Origin: Leptodontidium sp. MPI-SDFR-AT-0119
Lineage: Eukaryota > Ascomycota > Leotiomycetes > Helotiales > Leptodontidiaceae
Reading direction: 5' to 3'
Length of the DNA: 64,000 nt
NCBI GenBank assembly: GCA_020726505.1
Contig: JAHLEZ010000054.1
Location: 1-64,000, forward strand
Each line of letters starts with the position of its first letter. The first letter of the stretch is position 1. A program made the translations under genes and the position numbers. This document shows positions 34,838 through 45,899 of the stretch, in pieces. The notes beneath the pieces were generated by a model, which searched no databases, was not told the DNA's origin, and was given only the letters and a program-made list of their open reading frames with translations.

Positions 34838-35853
34838 ATGACTGATTACTCGGACAGTTATAATTTCCGAGGATTACTGTTGGACGTCTCAAGACTATGT
34901 GTTGGGCGAGGAGATGTGGAAGCACTGCTTGTACTGGCCGAAAAGCCTGCAGAGTCGAACCTTCCGAGCTGGATACCGGAGTTGAGTTGGGGAGCGTAAA
35001 TGAGCGTTAGAGACAAATTTTTAAGTTGTCGATGCTCCAAGGCACCCGTCAAAGCCTCATTGGATTATGCTGGTGGTGAACTACGTATCAGAGGCTACGT
35101 GGTTGATCAAACCCCTGAGTTTGACCCTGGAATCACTATGATTGGAGGCCAACCGCGCATTTCAGAGAGTCGCCTTTCATTGGGGGACGCCATCTACTTC
35201 CGTATCCAATTTATGTCGGTACATGCTTCTCGAGTGAGCTGCGACTATTCTCCGGAGAGACCTTTTCGGTGAAAGGACGATTCTAGACTCAGATGATTGG
35301 GATAATGTCGAAATCGTATGGAGAACCGTCACTCTTGATCTTGGACCTGGATTGCCCACTCGGGAGATCAGCAAAGTCCACCAGACAGCGTGCTATGACG
35401 AGCAATTTGCTGCTATAACTACCCTAGTGTCGGGTGAAGACTCGGACTTAGGTCTCCCTGGCGATGAATACATAACCGTGATTGAAATTCATGATCAGAT
35501 CTGGCGAAGCTATCAGTTGGCAAAATATCGTTGGAATGGCTGGGACCCGCGTGTTCTTGATCTAGCGACTAAACTTCATGTGCAGGATATTCTAAGAGGT
35601 GCCGTGCCCTACTTCCATGGAATGAAGCTCGCGTCAAGTTACTGTGGCCGGCTTGTGGCCCGAATCATCCGACCTGGTAGCAATTTTCAATGGCTGCCAT
35701 GTTCCGTTTGTCATGCGACCGACGAAGAATAGCAAGTACCAACTCATTGGCTCATGCTATCTCCACGGTGTGATGCGGGGAGAAATGGAAGAGACCTTAC
35801 CAAGTGAACCGACAAAAGGCCGATCGTTGGAGCAAGACTTTCTGCTGATATAG
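34838..35853 (+). pseudogene. C-terminal remnant of a HET-family gene
   Basis: The text starts at the end of a HET-protein middle region (TDYSDSYNFRGLLLDVSRLC, then LPSWIPELSW, the counterpart of LPSWVPDWS) and runs to the usual C-terminal beta region (DLVAIFNGCHVPFVMRP, then YQLIGSCYLHGVMRGE). An in-frame TAA lies at 34997-34999. The frame shifts near 35255 (to DLFGERTILDSDDWDNVEIV) and again near 35655. The HET domain itself, which should lie in the preceding 600-900 bases, is absent; that space is occupied by the minisatellite and a poly-A run. Clearly a relic, with at least three lesions plus 5' truncation. Confidence 0.65.
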
Positions 35854-36436
35854 GGAACGTATGTGATTTTTTTTTTTTTCCAGCACCACGCATACACTAG
35901 TTAGACATCCAATCAACAGTGCTTTTGTGCCCCAAATATCGTTTGAGTTCACTGGAAGCCTTTCTTCACATTTGTACAGACCCGAAGTTACACGTTTTGA
36001 AGTCTGGAACAGTGATGTCAAAGTGTTGGGGGAAACGCCTCAAGCATACACTGGAATCTCCAAAACTTCAACTCCAGAGTTTACAAAAGGGGTTTCCCAT
36101 CTGCCATCACCTCGCCGAACCAATCATATCTCGACGAGATGTGATTTCCCCGCCAAACATTGCATCAGAGACCTGGATCTCAGCAGATGCGCTGTCGAGG
36201 TTTTGATTTTTGGGTAAGTGGGTTTAGTGGTCTGGCTGCTCTCCACAGCGAATTCTGGGGGTTTGGCCAGGTAAATTTTAAGCGAGTTGTTTTTAACGAA
36301 GGTACTCCGCACCAGATCGACAGCAACATTGAAGGGGAGGAGGTAGGGGTGAGGTTAATAAAGAGTAGCGGCTATGTTTCAATCTTCATGTGTCTTTGAG
36401 TTTCCATATATTGAGCACCGCCCAGATCAGGAACCC
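35854..36436. other. intergenic
   Basis: No supported gene; it includes the 3' side of the Hsp70-like gene. Confidence 0.5.
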
Positions 36437-38556
36437 CTACAGTTTGTATCCCATGCCCTCCTTCTCATTCCAATACCATCGAGTTGGCTTTTCACCTTCC
36501 CTCGGAACGACAACAATCCCAAATTCACTCTCATTTTCTAAAATCAGCTCGTCGTCGACCACGGCCCTTTTTCGGAAGTCCTCCTCTACATGCTCTTCCG
36601 TATCTATCATTACAGCATCAAGATCGACTCCATCATATCTTGAATACAGGTCAGAATTTGCCTGGAACACTTCCCGTTTTCCGCTCTCCAGCTCCGTAGC
36701 TGTAACTCTCAAAACAGAATTCGAATCCAGCTCGAAACTGACCTCAATTATGAGTTCCCCTGCTGGCCTCCTCGAAAGATCCGCCAGCTCAAGTGTTCCG
36801 AAGACTTTGTCGTTGATTACAAACGGTCGTTCGCCTTCGATGATATTCACCACGACTTTCGACTGGTTATCATGTATCGTAGTAACATTGACAGCCTTCC
36901 GCGTTGGCAGGACAGAATTCCGTGGGATGACAGTTGTGTAAAGACCTCCAGCTGTTTCGATTCCAAGTGAGAGCCCGGTGATGTCAAACGCCCCTGTCCA
37001 ATCTGACCTCGATTCGCCAGAAAGTATTTCCGCTTGATAGACTGCGCCACGGAGGACTGCTTGATCAGAAACAACTTCAGAGCGAACTTTCTTGCCGTCA
37101 AAGAAGGCTTCCAGGAAAGGTTGGATTTTGGAGACTTGATTCGGGTCTCCGGTCAGAATCAGGTGCGAGATATTGGTTGTCTGTAGCTTGGCCATGCCGA
37201 GAGCGGTTTCGATGTGCTTTATACTTCGTTCAAAGATGTCCTTGTGAAAGCTCTCCAGGTCTTTTTGTGTGATGGCGAGGGAGAACTCGTTGACCTGTAT
37301 GGTGGCTTGCGGTTCAGCTGATAGTTTTTGCTCCACACTCTCGACTTGTGCCTTCAAACGCTCAACAATATTGGCAGCTGTCTTCAAGTCCAAGTCCCCC
37401 ATCTTGGTCTGGAATTCTTGAATGGCGTACTCCAGTAAAGCATTATCCAAATCATACCCACCAATCAACCTATCCCCCGCAGCACCCAATATCTCGAAGA
37501 TCCCCATATCAATGCTGGAAACAGTGACATCAACGCTCTTCTCTCCAAGATTGTAGACAACGACTAAGTCCTCACAATCCGGGCTTGTGCATTCCAATCG
37601 ATTAAGGTAATGACCAATACTCGCTGCTGTTGGCTCGTTGACGAGGCGAAAAACATCAAGACCAGCCGTCGTGGCTGCGTCCTTCGTGGCCTGACGCTGA
37701 TCATCGTCGAAATATACCGGGACAGTCATGACAGCTGAAGTTGCTTCCTTGCCATAGTACTCGTTGGCCGCAGTCTTGAGCTTCTTCATTACTTCGGCTT
37801 GGACTTCTTCTGGAGTAATGAGCTTGTCTTTGCCGTTGATGTGAAGTTTGATGACGGCTTTATCATCTTTGATGATCACGTCGTAGGGTAATGAGTCAAT
37901 GTCACGCTGAAGTGAAGGGTCTTTAGAGTACTTGCGACCTAAGAGCCGTCTGAAGGGAAGATTAGATTGGCTCTTTTAAAATCCATGGGACGATGTGCAT
38001 ACCTGACATCAAAGATAGTGTTCTTGGGATTAGCTAGAGCTTGTTCCCTGGCTTGATGGCCGACCAGCACTCCATCGTCTGTGTATGCAACATAATTCGG
38101 TGTTTGGAGTTGGCCATCGTTGTAAAATATCTCCATGCTACCCGAAACAGATGCTCCAACCATGGAGTACGTTTCGCCAAACTCGATGGCAATGACTGTA
38201 CAAAGTATTGTTGTCAGCCAGTATAACCTTTAGAAAGGGTCTCCTCCAGACTCTCAGAGATCAATACCATGTGGATATTCCGATTCATACTCGTAAGCGT
38301 TCCCACAGTAGGGAGCCGGTTGTTCAAGCTCAGGTTGTGGCGTAGTAGTTGGTACCAGTTGAACATTGTTCCGAGGATTCTGTATATACAAAACTAAACT
38401 GACACATGAAGCCGCGAGGGCACCGAGAAACGCGAGCAGTATCCATCGCGGTACGCTCAAGTTGAAACTGTTGTTGCTCCGCCCTGGCTTCTGCCCGGAC
38501 GCAAGCTTTTGAGCTCTGGAAGGATTGCCCTCCGGTGAGACCTTGACAGCTGTCAT
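36437..38556 (-). CDS. membrane-anchored Hsp70-like protein with degenerate ATPase motifs
   Basis: Three exons on the minus strand: 38556-38268, 38195-38003 and 37949-36437; 664 aa; introns 72 and 53 nt with GGCTGAC-type branch in the first. The order is a basic N-tail, one transmembrane helix at about residues 38-58 (WILLAFLGALAASCVSLVLY), a Pro-rich linker, an Hsp70 nucleotide-binding fold (about 97-480), a substrate-binding beta domain and a short acidic end without a full helical lid. The fold is clear (VNEPTAASIGHY, GDRLIGGYDLDN, SDQAVLRGAVYQA), but key loops are altered: phosphate 1 reads IAIEFGETYS instead of IGIDLGTTYS, phosphate 2 reads YNLGEKSVDV instead of DLGGGTFDVS, and the adenosine loop reads LTGDPNQVSKIQ instead of VGGSTRIPK. 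A type II, lumenal pseudo-chaperone is my inference. The start is the ATG at 38554-38556; there is no better upstream ATG. Confidence 0.85.
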
Positions 38557-39053
38557 ATTGCCGTAATAAGTTTCGTCAAAAATTCTTGTGTGATATAGAG
38601 TTCGACAGTACACATAAATTTGAGAGGGACCAAACTTCGTTATCTACTGTGTCTGTTGATGGGACTCGTGAACGAGACCTGTCCTCGTCCTAAACCTCGT
38701 ATTAAAATCCAGCAGGATCGTGAGTCATCAAGAGGCTTGCTTGGCGCCGCAATCCATCATATCTGTCATCGAAAAAAGAGACAGACATCAAACTGTCAAG
38801 TATATCTGGTCTTGGGAGATTGTGTGTCGTTGCCAGGAATTTCAGCAAACGAGAAGGCGGAAAGGTTGTGTCAGTCGATGGGTGCCTAGCTGGGCAAGTC
38901 AATATGTGTCCTTTAGCGACCTTCCCCCCACCATCCCCCTGAAGAGCAGCCGAAGCTCGCCTAACACCAGAGCAACCATAGAGAAACAAAACAATGGTCA
39001 ACAAGTATCAAAATTGGGCCTAGAATGTGCTATGTCTACCGTTTAGATGTCAT
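38557..39053. other. intergenic
   Basis: Promoter of the Hsp70-like gene and 3' end of the dehydrogenase gene; nothing else is supported. Confidence 0.5.
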
Positions 39054-39901
39054 TCATTTCGGAAACTTCACTCCAGATATCTCCTCGCAAACTCTCAAGA
39101 ACTCTTCCTGGAGGCCCTGATCACTGGCCACCGGATGTTGGCCTCCCTTACCACCCTGAGCAGCATAATACTTCCCACTCCCAATATCTTTTGGATCACC
39201 CGTGGCAAGCCAGACCAACATATCATTGGATTTTTTCAAGGAATCGGGTGCTGAAGAACCTCCCATCTTTGTCTTCACCCAGCCGGGGTCTAGAGCATTG
39301 CTCGACACTTCGGGCCAATGCCTCGCTACTCCCAGCGCGAGGATGAGGTCCATCAATCTATTGAGAATTAACATTGACAGCCAGGGCGAGAGAAACGAAG
39401 TACGAGAATCGGAAAAAGAAGGACGAGAACTCACTTCGAGTCACCATAAGCCTGGAACCCATCCCACTTCTTCTCCTTCCACCCCACATCCACCATACTC
39501 TCATTCCCACCCCTATGCAAGCTCGAACTCACATAGACCAACCTGTTCGGCCTCTCCATCAACGCAGTAAGAATGTACGGTGCCAAAGCATTCACAGCAA
39601 ACAACTGCGCAATTCCATCTTCCGTCCTCCTAAAAGCCTGGCCATACCCAACACCAGCATTGTGGACTACCGCATCAAATACCCCAATTTCATTTGCCTC
39701 AAGTGCCAATTTCTTAGTTTCAGCAATACTACTGAGATCCGCAACGAGGATACCAGCAGCACCAGGCGTTTTGGACACAGTCTCTTTTGCTCGCTCGGCG
39801 CTCCGCGCGTGGAGTGTTACGGCGTGTCCTTGAGCGATGAGGGATTTGGCGAGGTTGTGGCCGAGACCATCTGAGGAGCCGGTGATGAGTATACGTGCCA
39901 T
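39054..39901 (-). CDS. short-chain dehydrogenase/reductase
   Basis: Two exons, 39901-39435 and 39357-39054, with a 77-nt intron (donor GTGAGT, acceptor CAATAG); 256 aa. A classical Rossmann-fold SDR with the cofactor motif TGSSDGLG at residues 7-14, DLSS after strand 3, the NAG motif (VVHNAGVGYG), the catalytic Ser in VYVSSSLHRGG and the Tyr-x-x-x-Lys pair in FQAYGDSK, which is completed across the splice junction (DSK/LMDL). ARS after the second strand suggests a preference for NADP(H). The end (DPGWVKTKMGG) is the usual segment after strand 6. The substrate cannot be told. It sits alone, with no pathway partners beside it. Confidence 0.9.
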
Positions 39902-40470
39902 TTTAAAAAAGGTAAACCGAGATCGATGGTTGATTGAATGACGGTAAGTGAGGATAGTGGATGCGGGGTAGTATACTTTCGTATCGGCGATTAGTTCGGG
40001 TAGGTGCTTTTAAATCCGACGCTCCTGAATGCTAAAAGCTCATGCGACATTGGGGAAGTTGAATTGAAACTATTAGTTCGAGATTGACTATTTAGTGTAC
40101 CAAACGATCTAAACGTAACTATGATCATATCTACTAGACGCTGCATATTTGCAGTCGCCCATATACACAGACCTAATCACTATGTATTTAGCGAGTCCGC
40201 TCTCTTAAATCTTCAAAACCTAAACATCATGAAGGCTTCAACAAAAAACAGATCTCTTGTATGTCTCATAAAAATCCTGAGAACTACTAGGCCATATCTT
40301 GTAAGTGCGGTTTCTCCGCTTTTCACCCATTATCTCTCCGCGACGTAGCTTTCCCGCTGAAGTTTAAGATCTCGCAATCGTCGTAGATTCGTAGACCTGC
40401 TATTTACTTAATTTCTCAAGGCGACGCAAAAAGAACAATCGACCTTATCTTGTTAAAAGTTGCAACGTTC
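39902..40470. other. intergenic
   Basis: No supported gene between the dehydrogenase promoter and the 3' end of the broken HET gene. Confidence 0.5.
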
Positions 40471-42137
40471 TCAAATCCAAAGCCAAGCTGATAGCTTTCT
40501 CGGGCAAAAGCTCCTCTCGCTTTGGCACTCTCCATTGTTCCCGTACAACGAATTCTGCAGTGCCCATGAGCGAGGCGTTTCGAACTGGCCATCATCCATA
40601 AGAAGAACTGCTCTCTCTATGACGGAATAACGGTCTCCTTTCAGGCGAAGGATAGCTATCACGTCGCAATTGTCAAAAGCGCAAACGACGTCCGTCAACT
40701 TGGTGTTCACGGGAGCAAGCCCTGCACGGCCGGTGTCATCGAAGAACATGCAAGGCTCTTTATCACCGACGTCGTGCTTTCTTGTGTTTGATCCAAACGT
40801 AGTTGTGTCCACAGGCTAGCGTTAAGCTGTTGCCATGGTCTCTGAAGTCTGTTCTCTCCATCGGTCCTGAAGTATTCTGCAACAAACTCAACCCCCCCCT
40901 TGACCCCACAGGAAAAATTGTTGAAGATCGGCATGACTCTTCCTCTGATGGCTTTCTTGGTCGTCTCAAGTTGACTGTGAGTCAGTGGGGTGTCAAATTT
41001 CATTGTCTGAAGTTTCGAGATAGTTCCGATCTCGTAGCCCAACGCACCAACGTAGAGTTCTGGTGAATTTCTGAATACTGGAAGCGGGGTGTCAACTTCC
41101 CCCTTGAATGTTCGTTGCAGGAACTGGCTGTAAGATACCAGAACCCTGCAGTCATCATATTTCTGTAACATGATAACATCTACAAACACCTCGGACACCG
41201 TTTTCGAATAATCAATCTCCAGGTCTCCTCCCGCCTTGGCGAGACCATCAAGTCCGTAGATCTTGTCTCGAACGTCCGCACACTTCGAGGAGGAAAAAGC
41301 CTGTAGTAGAGCCCTGAGCGGTGCCTTTTGGAGGTCGAAAATTGTATGATGTACAGCGAGCTTGATGGCCTGCAAGTCAAAGACGTGGAGCGCGCTCTCC
41401 TGGACAGAAGCTTCCCAGCTATACCTGCAGCGTGCCCGAAAAGTGTCAAGCTGGTCCCAGGAGATGTAAGAGTTTCCACATTGAATCCTCGCATCTCTGG
41501 CAACCAAGCATTCTTGAACGATCCAGAGCCGCGACCAGTATGCTCTCTCGAACAGCCGCCTTATGGGCCCCAACTGCTCGGGGCGAAATTCCTCATCGTG
41601 ATGATGGCACCATAAAGCACCATTTTTGCGATAATTAACAGAAACAATACACCTCAGAGCCTCGTCGCTGTTATCGTTGCGAACTCCTAGCCATACCAAT
41701 ACCCTCTAAGAGTTGCGGTATATACGGCTTATCTGTATTGCCTGGTGGTTTCGCTCTGCGATATTTCCTTGGTTGATGCTGAGAGCGTCGACCCAGAGTA
41801 TTCTATCACTTTCGCTCCTGAGATGCAACAGCGCGTGCAGCAAATTCTGCCTAACGAAGATTCCTCGCCTGTTGACAGTAATCCTCTTGTCACACTCTGG
41901 CTCGCCCCATGCATAGGACAAGGCTTCCCATTCTGGCGCCTTGTCCATCGCAAATTCCTTCAGAGTGCATTTTATTTCTGTGGAATGAGCTAATACAGGG
42001 TGCAGGATGAGTAGTCGTATGTATCCTGCAGGGAGGTCCGATCCATAAAGGGACCTGGCGGAGGAGACGCCGTAGGACGAGCGGCCCAAGAGACCTGGCG
42101 AGAATGAGGAAGAAGGTGCAATACCTTGGCCAGACAT
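40471..42137 (-). pseudogene. HET-domain gene with an in-frame amber codon and a late frameshift
   Basis: From the ATG at 42135-42137 the frame shows a well-preserved HET domain: ALSYAWGEP, LWVDALSINQGN, then IYRNS. TAG at 41706-41708 follows, and the same frame goes on with RVLVWLGVRN, SRLWIVQECLVARDARIQCG and RDKIYGLDGLA, all standard HET segments. The stop is thus a single nonsense codon inside the domain; no usable intron can remove it. Near 40740-40800 the similarity moves to another frame, which encodes the C-terminal beta region (FDDTGRAGLAPVNTKLTDVVCAF) up to 40471. Apart from these two lesions the gene is intact and looks young. A sequencing error, read-through or an unusual splice are the alternatives. 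HET proteins drive cell death upon non-self fusion. Confidence 0.7.
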
Positions 42138-42776
42138 TGTGAGGTAAGCCTGAGCTTGAACCTCTGCTGAAAAATCACCCACAAAAATTTTGACGTGGAC
42201 TGGGGTTAAAAGTTATTTACAGCCGAAGAGCTTCAAGATGAACTTGCTACTAGGCTGCTGGCCATGTCACAGCGTGCAGCCCCCGAACGCCACATTTGCT
42301 CACCGAGCTTTGAAGCTGGGATTGGTCACCCCAGCTCCTACCCCCCAATAACTTTCTGACCAACACAGAAAAAAGAGAGAATTCCAGGTGGCAATTGCAA
42401 AGACATTCTTCCAATCAGAAAGAAAAAGAGAAGGAAGCAAATTGAAGTCGCATTGTGTTCTGGACACTTGTCCCATGATGGGGGAATATGCTACAAGACT
42501 GCACTTTGGTTTCCTCGAACTCCAAATCAACTCTGAGGCAAAGGATCAATTTGGATTGGTGACTATCGTTACCTTGAAGCCTATTACCATTGATGGGCCT
42601 CGTAGCCGTAGCCGCAGGCCTCTTGCAGACGTAAGCTTTGAGTAAGCTCCATGAGCTCCAAGAGGCGATGTCGTGTCTGCTGCTCTCAGCATGCAGCCCA
42701 GTAATTTCGGTCGTACATATCTGACGTTCCTTCGCGCCTCATGGGAGAGTGAAAATGGGCAATTCCAACCTCTCCT
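42138..42776. other. intergenic
   Basis: Promoter of the HET gene and 3' region of YAF9. Open frames in it are unsupported. Confidence 0.5.
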
Positions 42777-43610
42777 TCAACCTCCCTTCTGCAGCCTTTC
42801 CAGCAACGCCTGCTTCTCCTTAATCTCCTTTTTCATATCCTCCGTCAACTCATTGACCTTGACAAGCGCATTCTCCAGCTTCTTCAACTCCAGCTTCTCC
42901 GTCTCACGACTATAAGGTTGTTCCGGCCTCTTGGTCAATGGGATATTCGCCGTCCTGTCTCCCACACTCCCCACCATTCCACCCTTCATAACCCTCGTGC
43001 CCTTGCCACCACTACCCTTCACTCTCTCCATGGGACTCGTCAAGAGGTCGTAGAAGTTCTCATATGGTTCGTTGAAGAGTTGCTCTTCGTATTGCCAGGA
43101 TGTGATCTGAGGCGCGTTGCGCATCTTCTCCTTCTCTTCCTCGTCGCCGTAGGGGTGGAGTGCCAGGTGGTGGTAGAGGGTCTGAGGTTTCTCGAGAGAC
43201 TCGGGTGTATAGTAGAGCTTGATCGTGATCTCGAATTCTCCCCATCCCGTTTCGTGGACTTCGAATGGGTCGCCAGGTTGGACATCGTCAACCACTGTAA
43301 GAATGCATCAGCCATTTCCATTCAACGCTCCACCCCGCTTCAACTCAGGCGCCTTGGGAGGTTTGCAGAACTCACTTCTCAGCGGATTCGGAATCGACTC
43401 ATGCAGCTTAAATTGTACTTTCTTGCACCAGTAGGTGATATCTGTATCATCGACGCCCTTGACAAATACCGTCCATGAATGCGTATGATCCGCGGGTGTG
43501 CCTGGTGGCTTTGGATTCTCGTCGCTGAATTTCCTGGCCGTGGTGCCGTAGATGAAGGGTCTGTATATCTGTACGCCTTTGACGCGCTTTTGGGTATTGG
43601 GTGGTGCCAT
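42777..43610 (-). CDS. YAF9: Yaf9, YEATS-domain subunit of SWR1 and NuA4
   Basis: Two exons, 43610-43376 and 43294-42777, with an 81-nt intron; 250 aa. The YEATS domain covers about residues 8-130: [13 protein letters not shown], then [27 protein letters not shown] and ETGWGEFEI, followed by the [11 protein letters not shown] segment. YEATS domains read acetylated histone tails. Yaf9 is shared by the SWR1 complex (H2A.Z deposition) and the NuA4 acetyltransferase. The C terminus from about residue 200 is a charged coiled coil ([20 protein letters not shown]), the complex-binding helix. The intron splits an ATG codon and restores the NPLRMVDDVQ reading. It shares a 240-base divergent promoter with the COQ11-like gene. 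Confidence 0.94.
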
Positions 43611-43850
43611 GATGTGGTCGTCTGCGTCGCGCTTCTTCTGTCTGGGGATGGGTTTTCTGGTGTTTTTGTTGCGGCGGTTCTTGGGCGATCATGCCTGAGC
43701 CTGAGTTTTGGACAACCCAGGGGTGCGGATAAGGTTTAGTGGCGGGGTCTAGCTGCTGCACAGTGGTCAGTGCTTCGAAAGATCGATTTGGTTGATGTCG
43801 TCAGGCGATGTTTCTTGGGGATAGCTTCATAAACCTCAAATTGAGGAACG
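43611..43850. promoter_or_regulatory. bidirectional promoter, YAF9 / COQ11-like
   Basis: Only 240 bases separate the two divergent start codons, so the 5' leaders and control sites must be shared. No clear TATA box is visible, as is common for housekeeping genes. Confidence 0.5.
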
Positions 43851-44820
43851 ATGTCTGCTACGAAAAAGCTTATTGTTTGCGGTGGGAATGGCTTCTTGGG
43901 TTCGAGGATATGTAAATCTGCAGTTGCCAGAGGATGGGATGTGACTTCAATCAGGCAAGTCCTTACCTATCCTATTCTCCTTGCTGCGGCTTCACCCACC
44001 AGCTTTCAACAGAAACAACAGTCCATTGGACATCTTACTGACAGATATATACAGCCGCTCCGGTGAACCGACATGGTCATCTGTCACATCTTCCAACAGC
44101 CCCCCATCCTGGGCTCACAAAGTAACCTGGGAACGCGCCGACATCCTCAAGCCGAAAACCTATGCTCCCCTCCTCAAGAATGCAGACTACGTCGTCCACA
44201 GCATGGGCATCCTCCTCGAAGCCGACTACAAAGGTGTAATATCCGGCAAAGAATCCCCCATCAGCGGTCTCAAACGCGCATTCTCCACCACGAAAGCCGG
44301 ATCACAGAATCCCCTTTCGAGGAAACCAGACGAGGATCTGCAGCCGCAGGAGAAGGATGGCCAGGTGACATACGAGCTTATGAATAGGGATTCGGCTATA
44401 ACTTTGGCGCAGGAGGCGAATAGGGAGAAGGTGCCTGCATTTGCGTATATCAGTGCTGCGGGAGGGGCGCCGGTTCTTCCTGCGAGATATATCCAGACGA
44501 AACGGCAAGCAGAGAGTACGATTAGTAGCGAGTTTCCTACGATGAGGAGTTTCTTCATTAGGGCGGGCTTCTTGTATGATAGCTCGAGGTCGTTCACGGT
44601 ACCATTGGCTGCTATGACTGGGCTGGGTGCCGCATTCAATGGTCTCACTGGTGGCATTTTTGGAGGAATTATGGGAGCTGCGGGTGTGAAGCCTCTGAAG
44701 GCAGATTTGGTGGCTGATGCAGTGGTGGAGGCTCTCAGTGACGATGCTACCAAAGGACCAGTGGAGTTGAAGGAAATTGAGGAACTGGCTCAGAAGGCTT
44801 GGAGGAAGGGGATGCTCTGA
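43851..44820 (+). CDS. COQ11: Coq11-like mitochondrial atypical SDR
   Basis: Two exons, 43851-43954 and 44055-44820; 289 aa. The N terminus has the extended-SDR nucleotide motif (CGGNGFLGSRIC, about residues 10-21), and SISRSGEPTW follows once the intron is removed. The body (YVVHSMGILLEADYKGVISG and SGLKRAF) is typical of fungal Coq11 / YLR290C relatives, which belong to the coenzyme Q synthesis complex on the mitochondrial inner membrane and resemble NDUFA9. The classical YxxxK pair is replaced by an atypical YIQTKRQAE. The 100-nt intron must start with GC (AG|GCAAGT) to keep the frame; the nearby GT option does not. The branch is TTACTGACA. Assignment to the family is good; the biochemical role is inferred. 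Confidence 0.88.
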
Positions 44821-44928
44821 GCAGACGGAGAATGGATGGTTCTGAACCTTGGCATGTAGCCTTGCATTGTACTATATGTCCTGTACAAACCCAACTCCCT
44901 GGTATCACGCCACCCATCCAGTACAAAT

Positions 44929-45899
44929 TTATATCATTGTGCCACGCTCGAAACTGTCCCTGATCTCTGCAGTATACTTTGAGGAGTTAGCATAAATCGC
45001 AGACGTGCGAACAAAACTAAACATACCTTGTTGTAAAACCTGTTCAATTTCTGGTTGAACTGCTTGTTCTTGTCATTGATGTACGTAACGTCGCCCTCGT
45101 CACCATTCGCGCCCATTCGCTCTCTCCTCTTCTTCAATCTCGCTTCTTCGGCCTCTGTCAAGTCCTTGACAAGCCTGTCTACAGCATCCTTTGGCGGTTT
45201 ATGTTCAACGAAGCCAGTGGAGTCTGCAGTCGAGTAGAATGTGCCGTCCTTATCCACCGCAACCAATTCTCCATCCTCCGTTTCAACAATCTCTAGGCCT
45301 CCACTAGCCGCAGCTTTCTCTATCGCCTCGTTCTTTTGCTTCTCGTAGTAATCCATGTCCACTTTCAGATCTCGTATCTGACGCTTGTAAACCTTCCTAC
45401 TGTCCTGTCGGTAGTCTTGGAAAGCTTGGTCGTCTCGATGAGCATCCTTCTTCTTGATGCGCTTGTCCCATCGTTCGCTCTCCTCGATCGTCCAATCCCA
45501 CGCCCTCTTCCGCTCGAAGTCGCCTCCCGAAATCTCAGTATCCGCTTTCAGTAAATTGTGTGACGCGATTGCGGATTTTCGGTTCAGAGATGTGAGGAGG
45601 TTCGGGTCTGTAGCTAGGCGCTGCGACTCAAGGGTTGCTTCTTTCAAGTTCTTCTGCGCTCCGGTTTTGGCGCGGGCTTGTAGAGCTTTGAACCGTTCCA
45701 TGCGCTCTTTTGCCTTTGCTGCTGCGTCTGAGGTCGATTCTGCTGAAGTGGTTGCTTCTGGTTCTGCCACTGATGTCTCTTGAGGGGGTGCAGGTGCCGC
45801 TTCTGGTGCTGCATCTGCCTCAGGGGCTTTCGAGGAGGAAGGGGCCTCGTTCGCTGGCTCGGCCGTCGCCCTGGTCTTGCGTTTCTTTGCTGGAGGCAT
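44929..45899 (-). CDS. SYF2: Syf2, pre-mRNA splicing factor
   Basis: Two exons, 45899-45027 and 44976-44929, with a 50-nt intron (GTATGT donor, GCTAACT branch); 306 aa. The last 15 codons (YTAEIRDSFERGTMI) lie in the tiny second exon and match the conserved Syf2 end. The SYF2 domain fills about residues 130-306: KRKRAWDWTIEESERWDKR-like segment, DQAFQDYRQDSRKVYKRQIRD, and YINDKNKQFNQKLNRFYNK. The first 90 residues are Ala/Glu/Pro-rich and disordered after a basic nuclear signal (PPAKKRKTRA). Syf2 is an NTC-associated protein that helps pre-mRNA splicing and cell-cycle progression. The ATG is at 45897-45899. It forms a divergent pair with the next gene, 228 bases apart. The 108-base gap to COQ11-like is very short for two converging genes. 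Confidence 0.94.
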
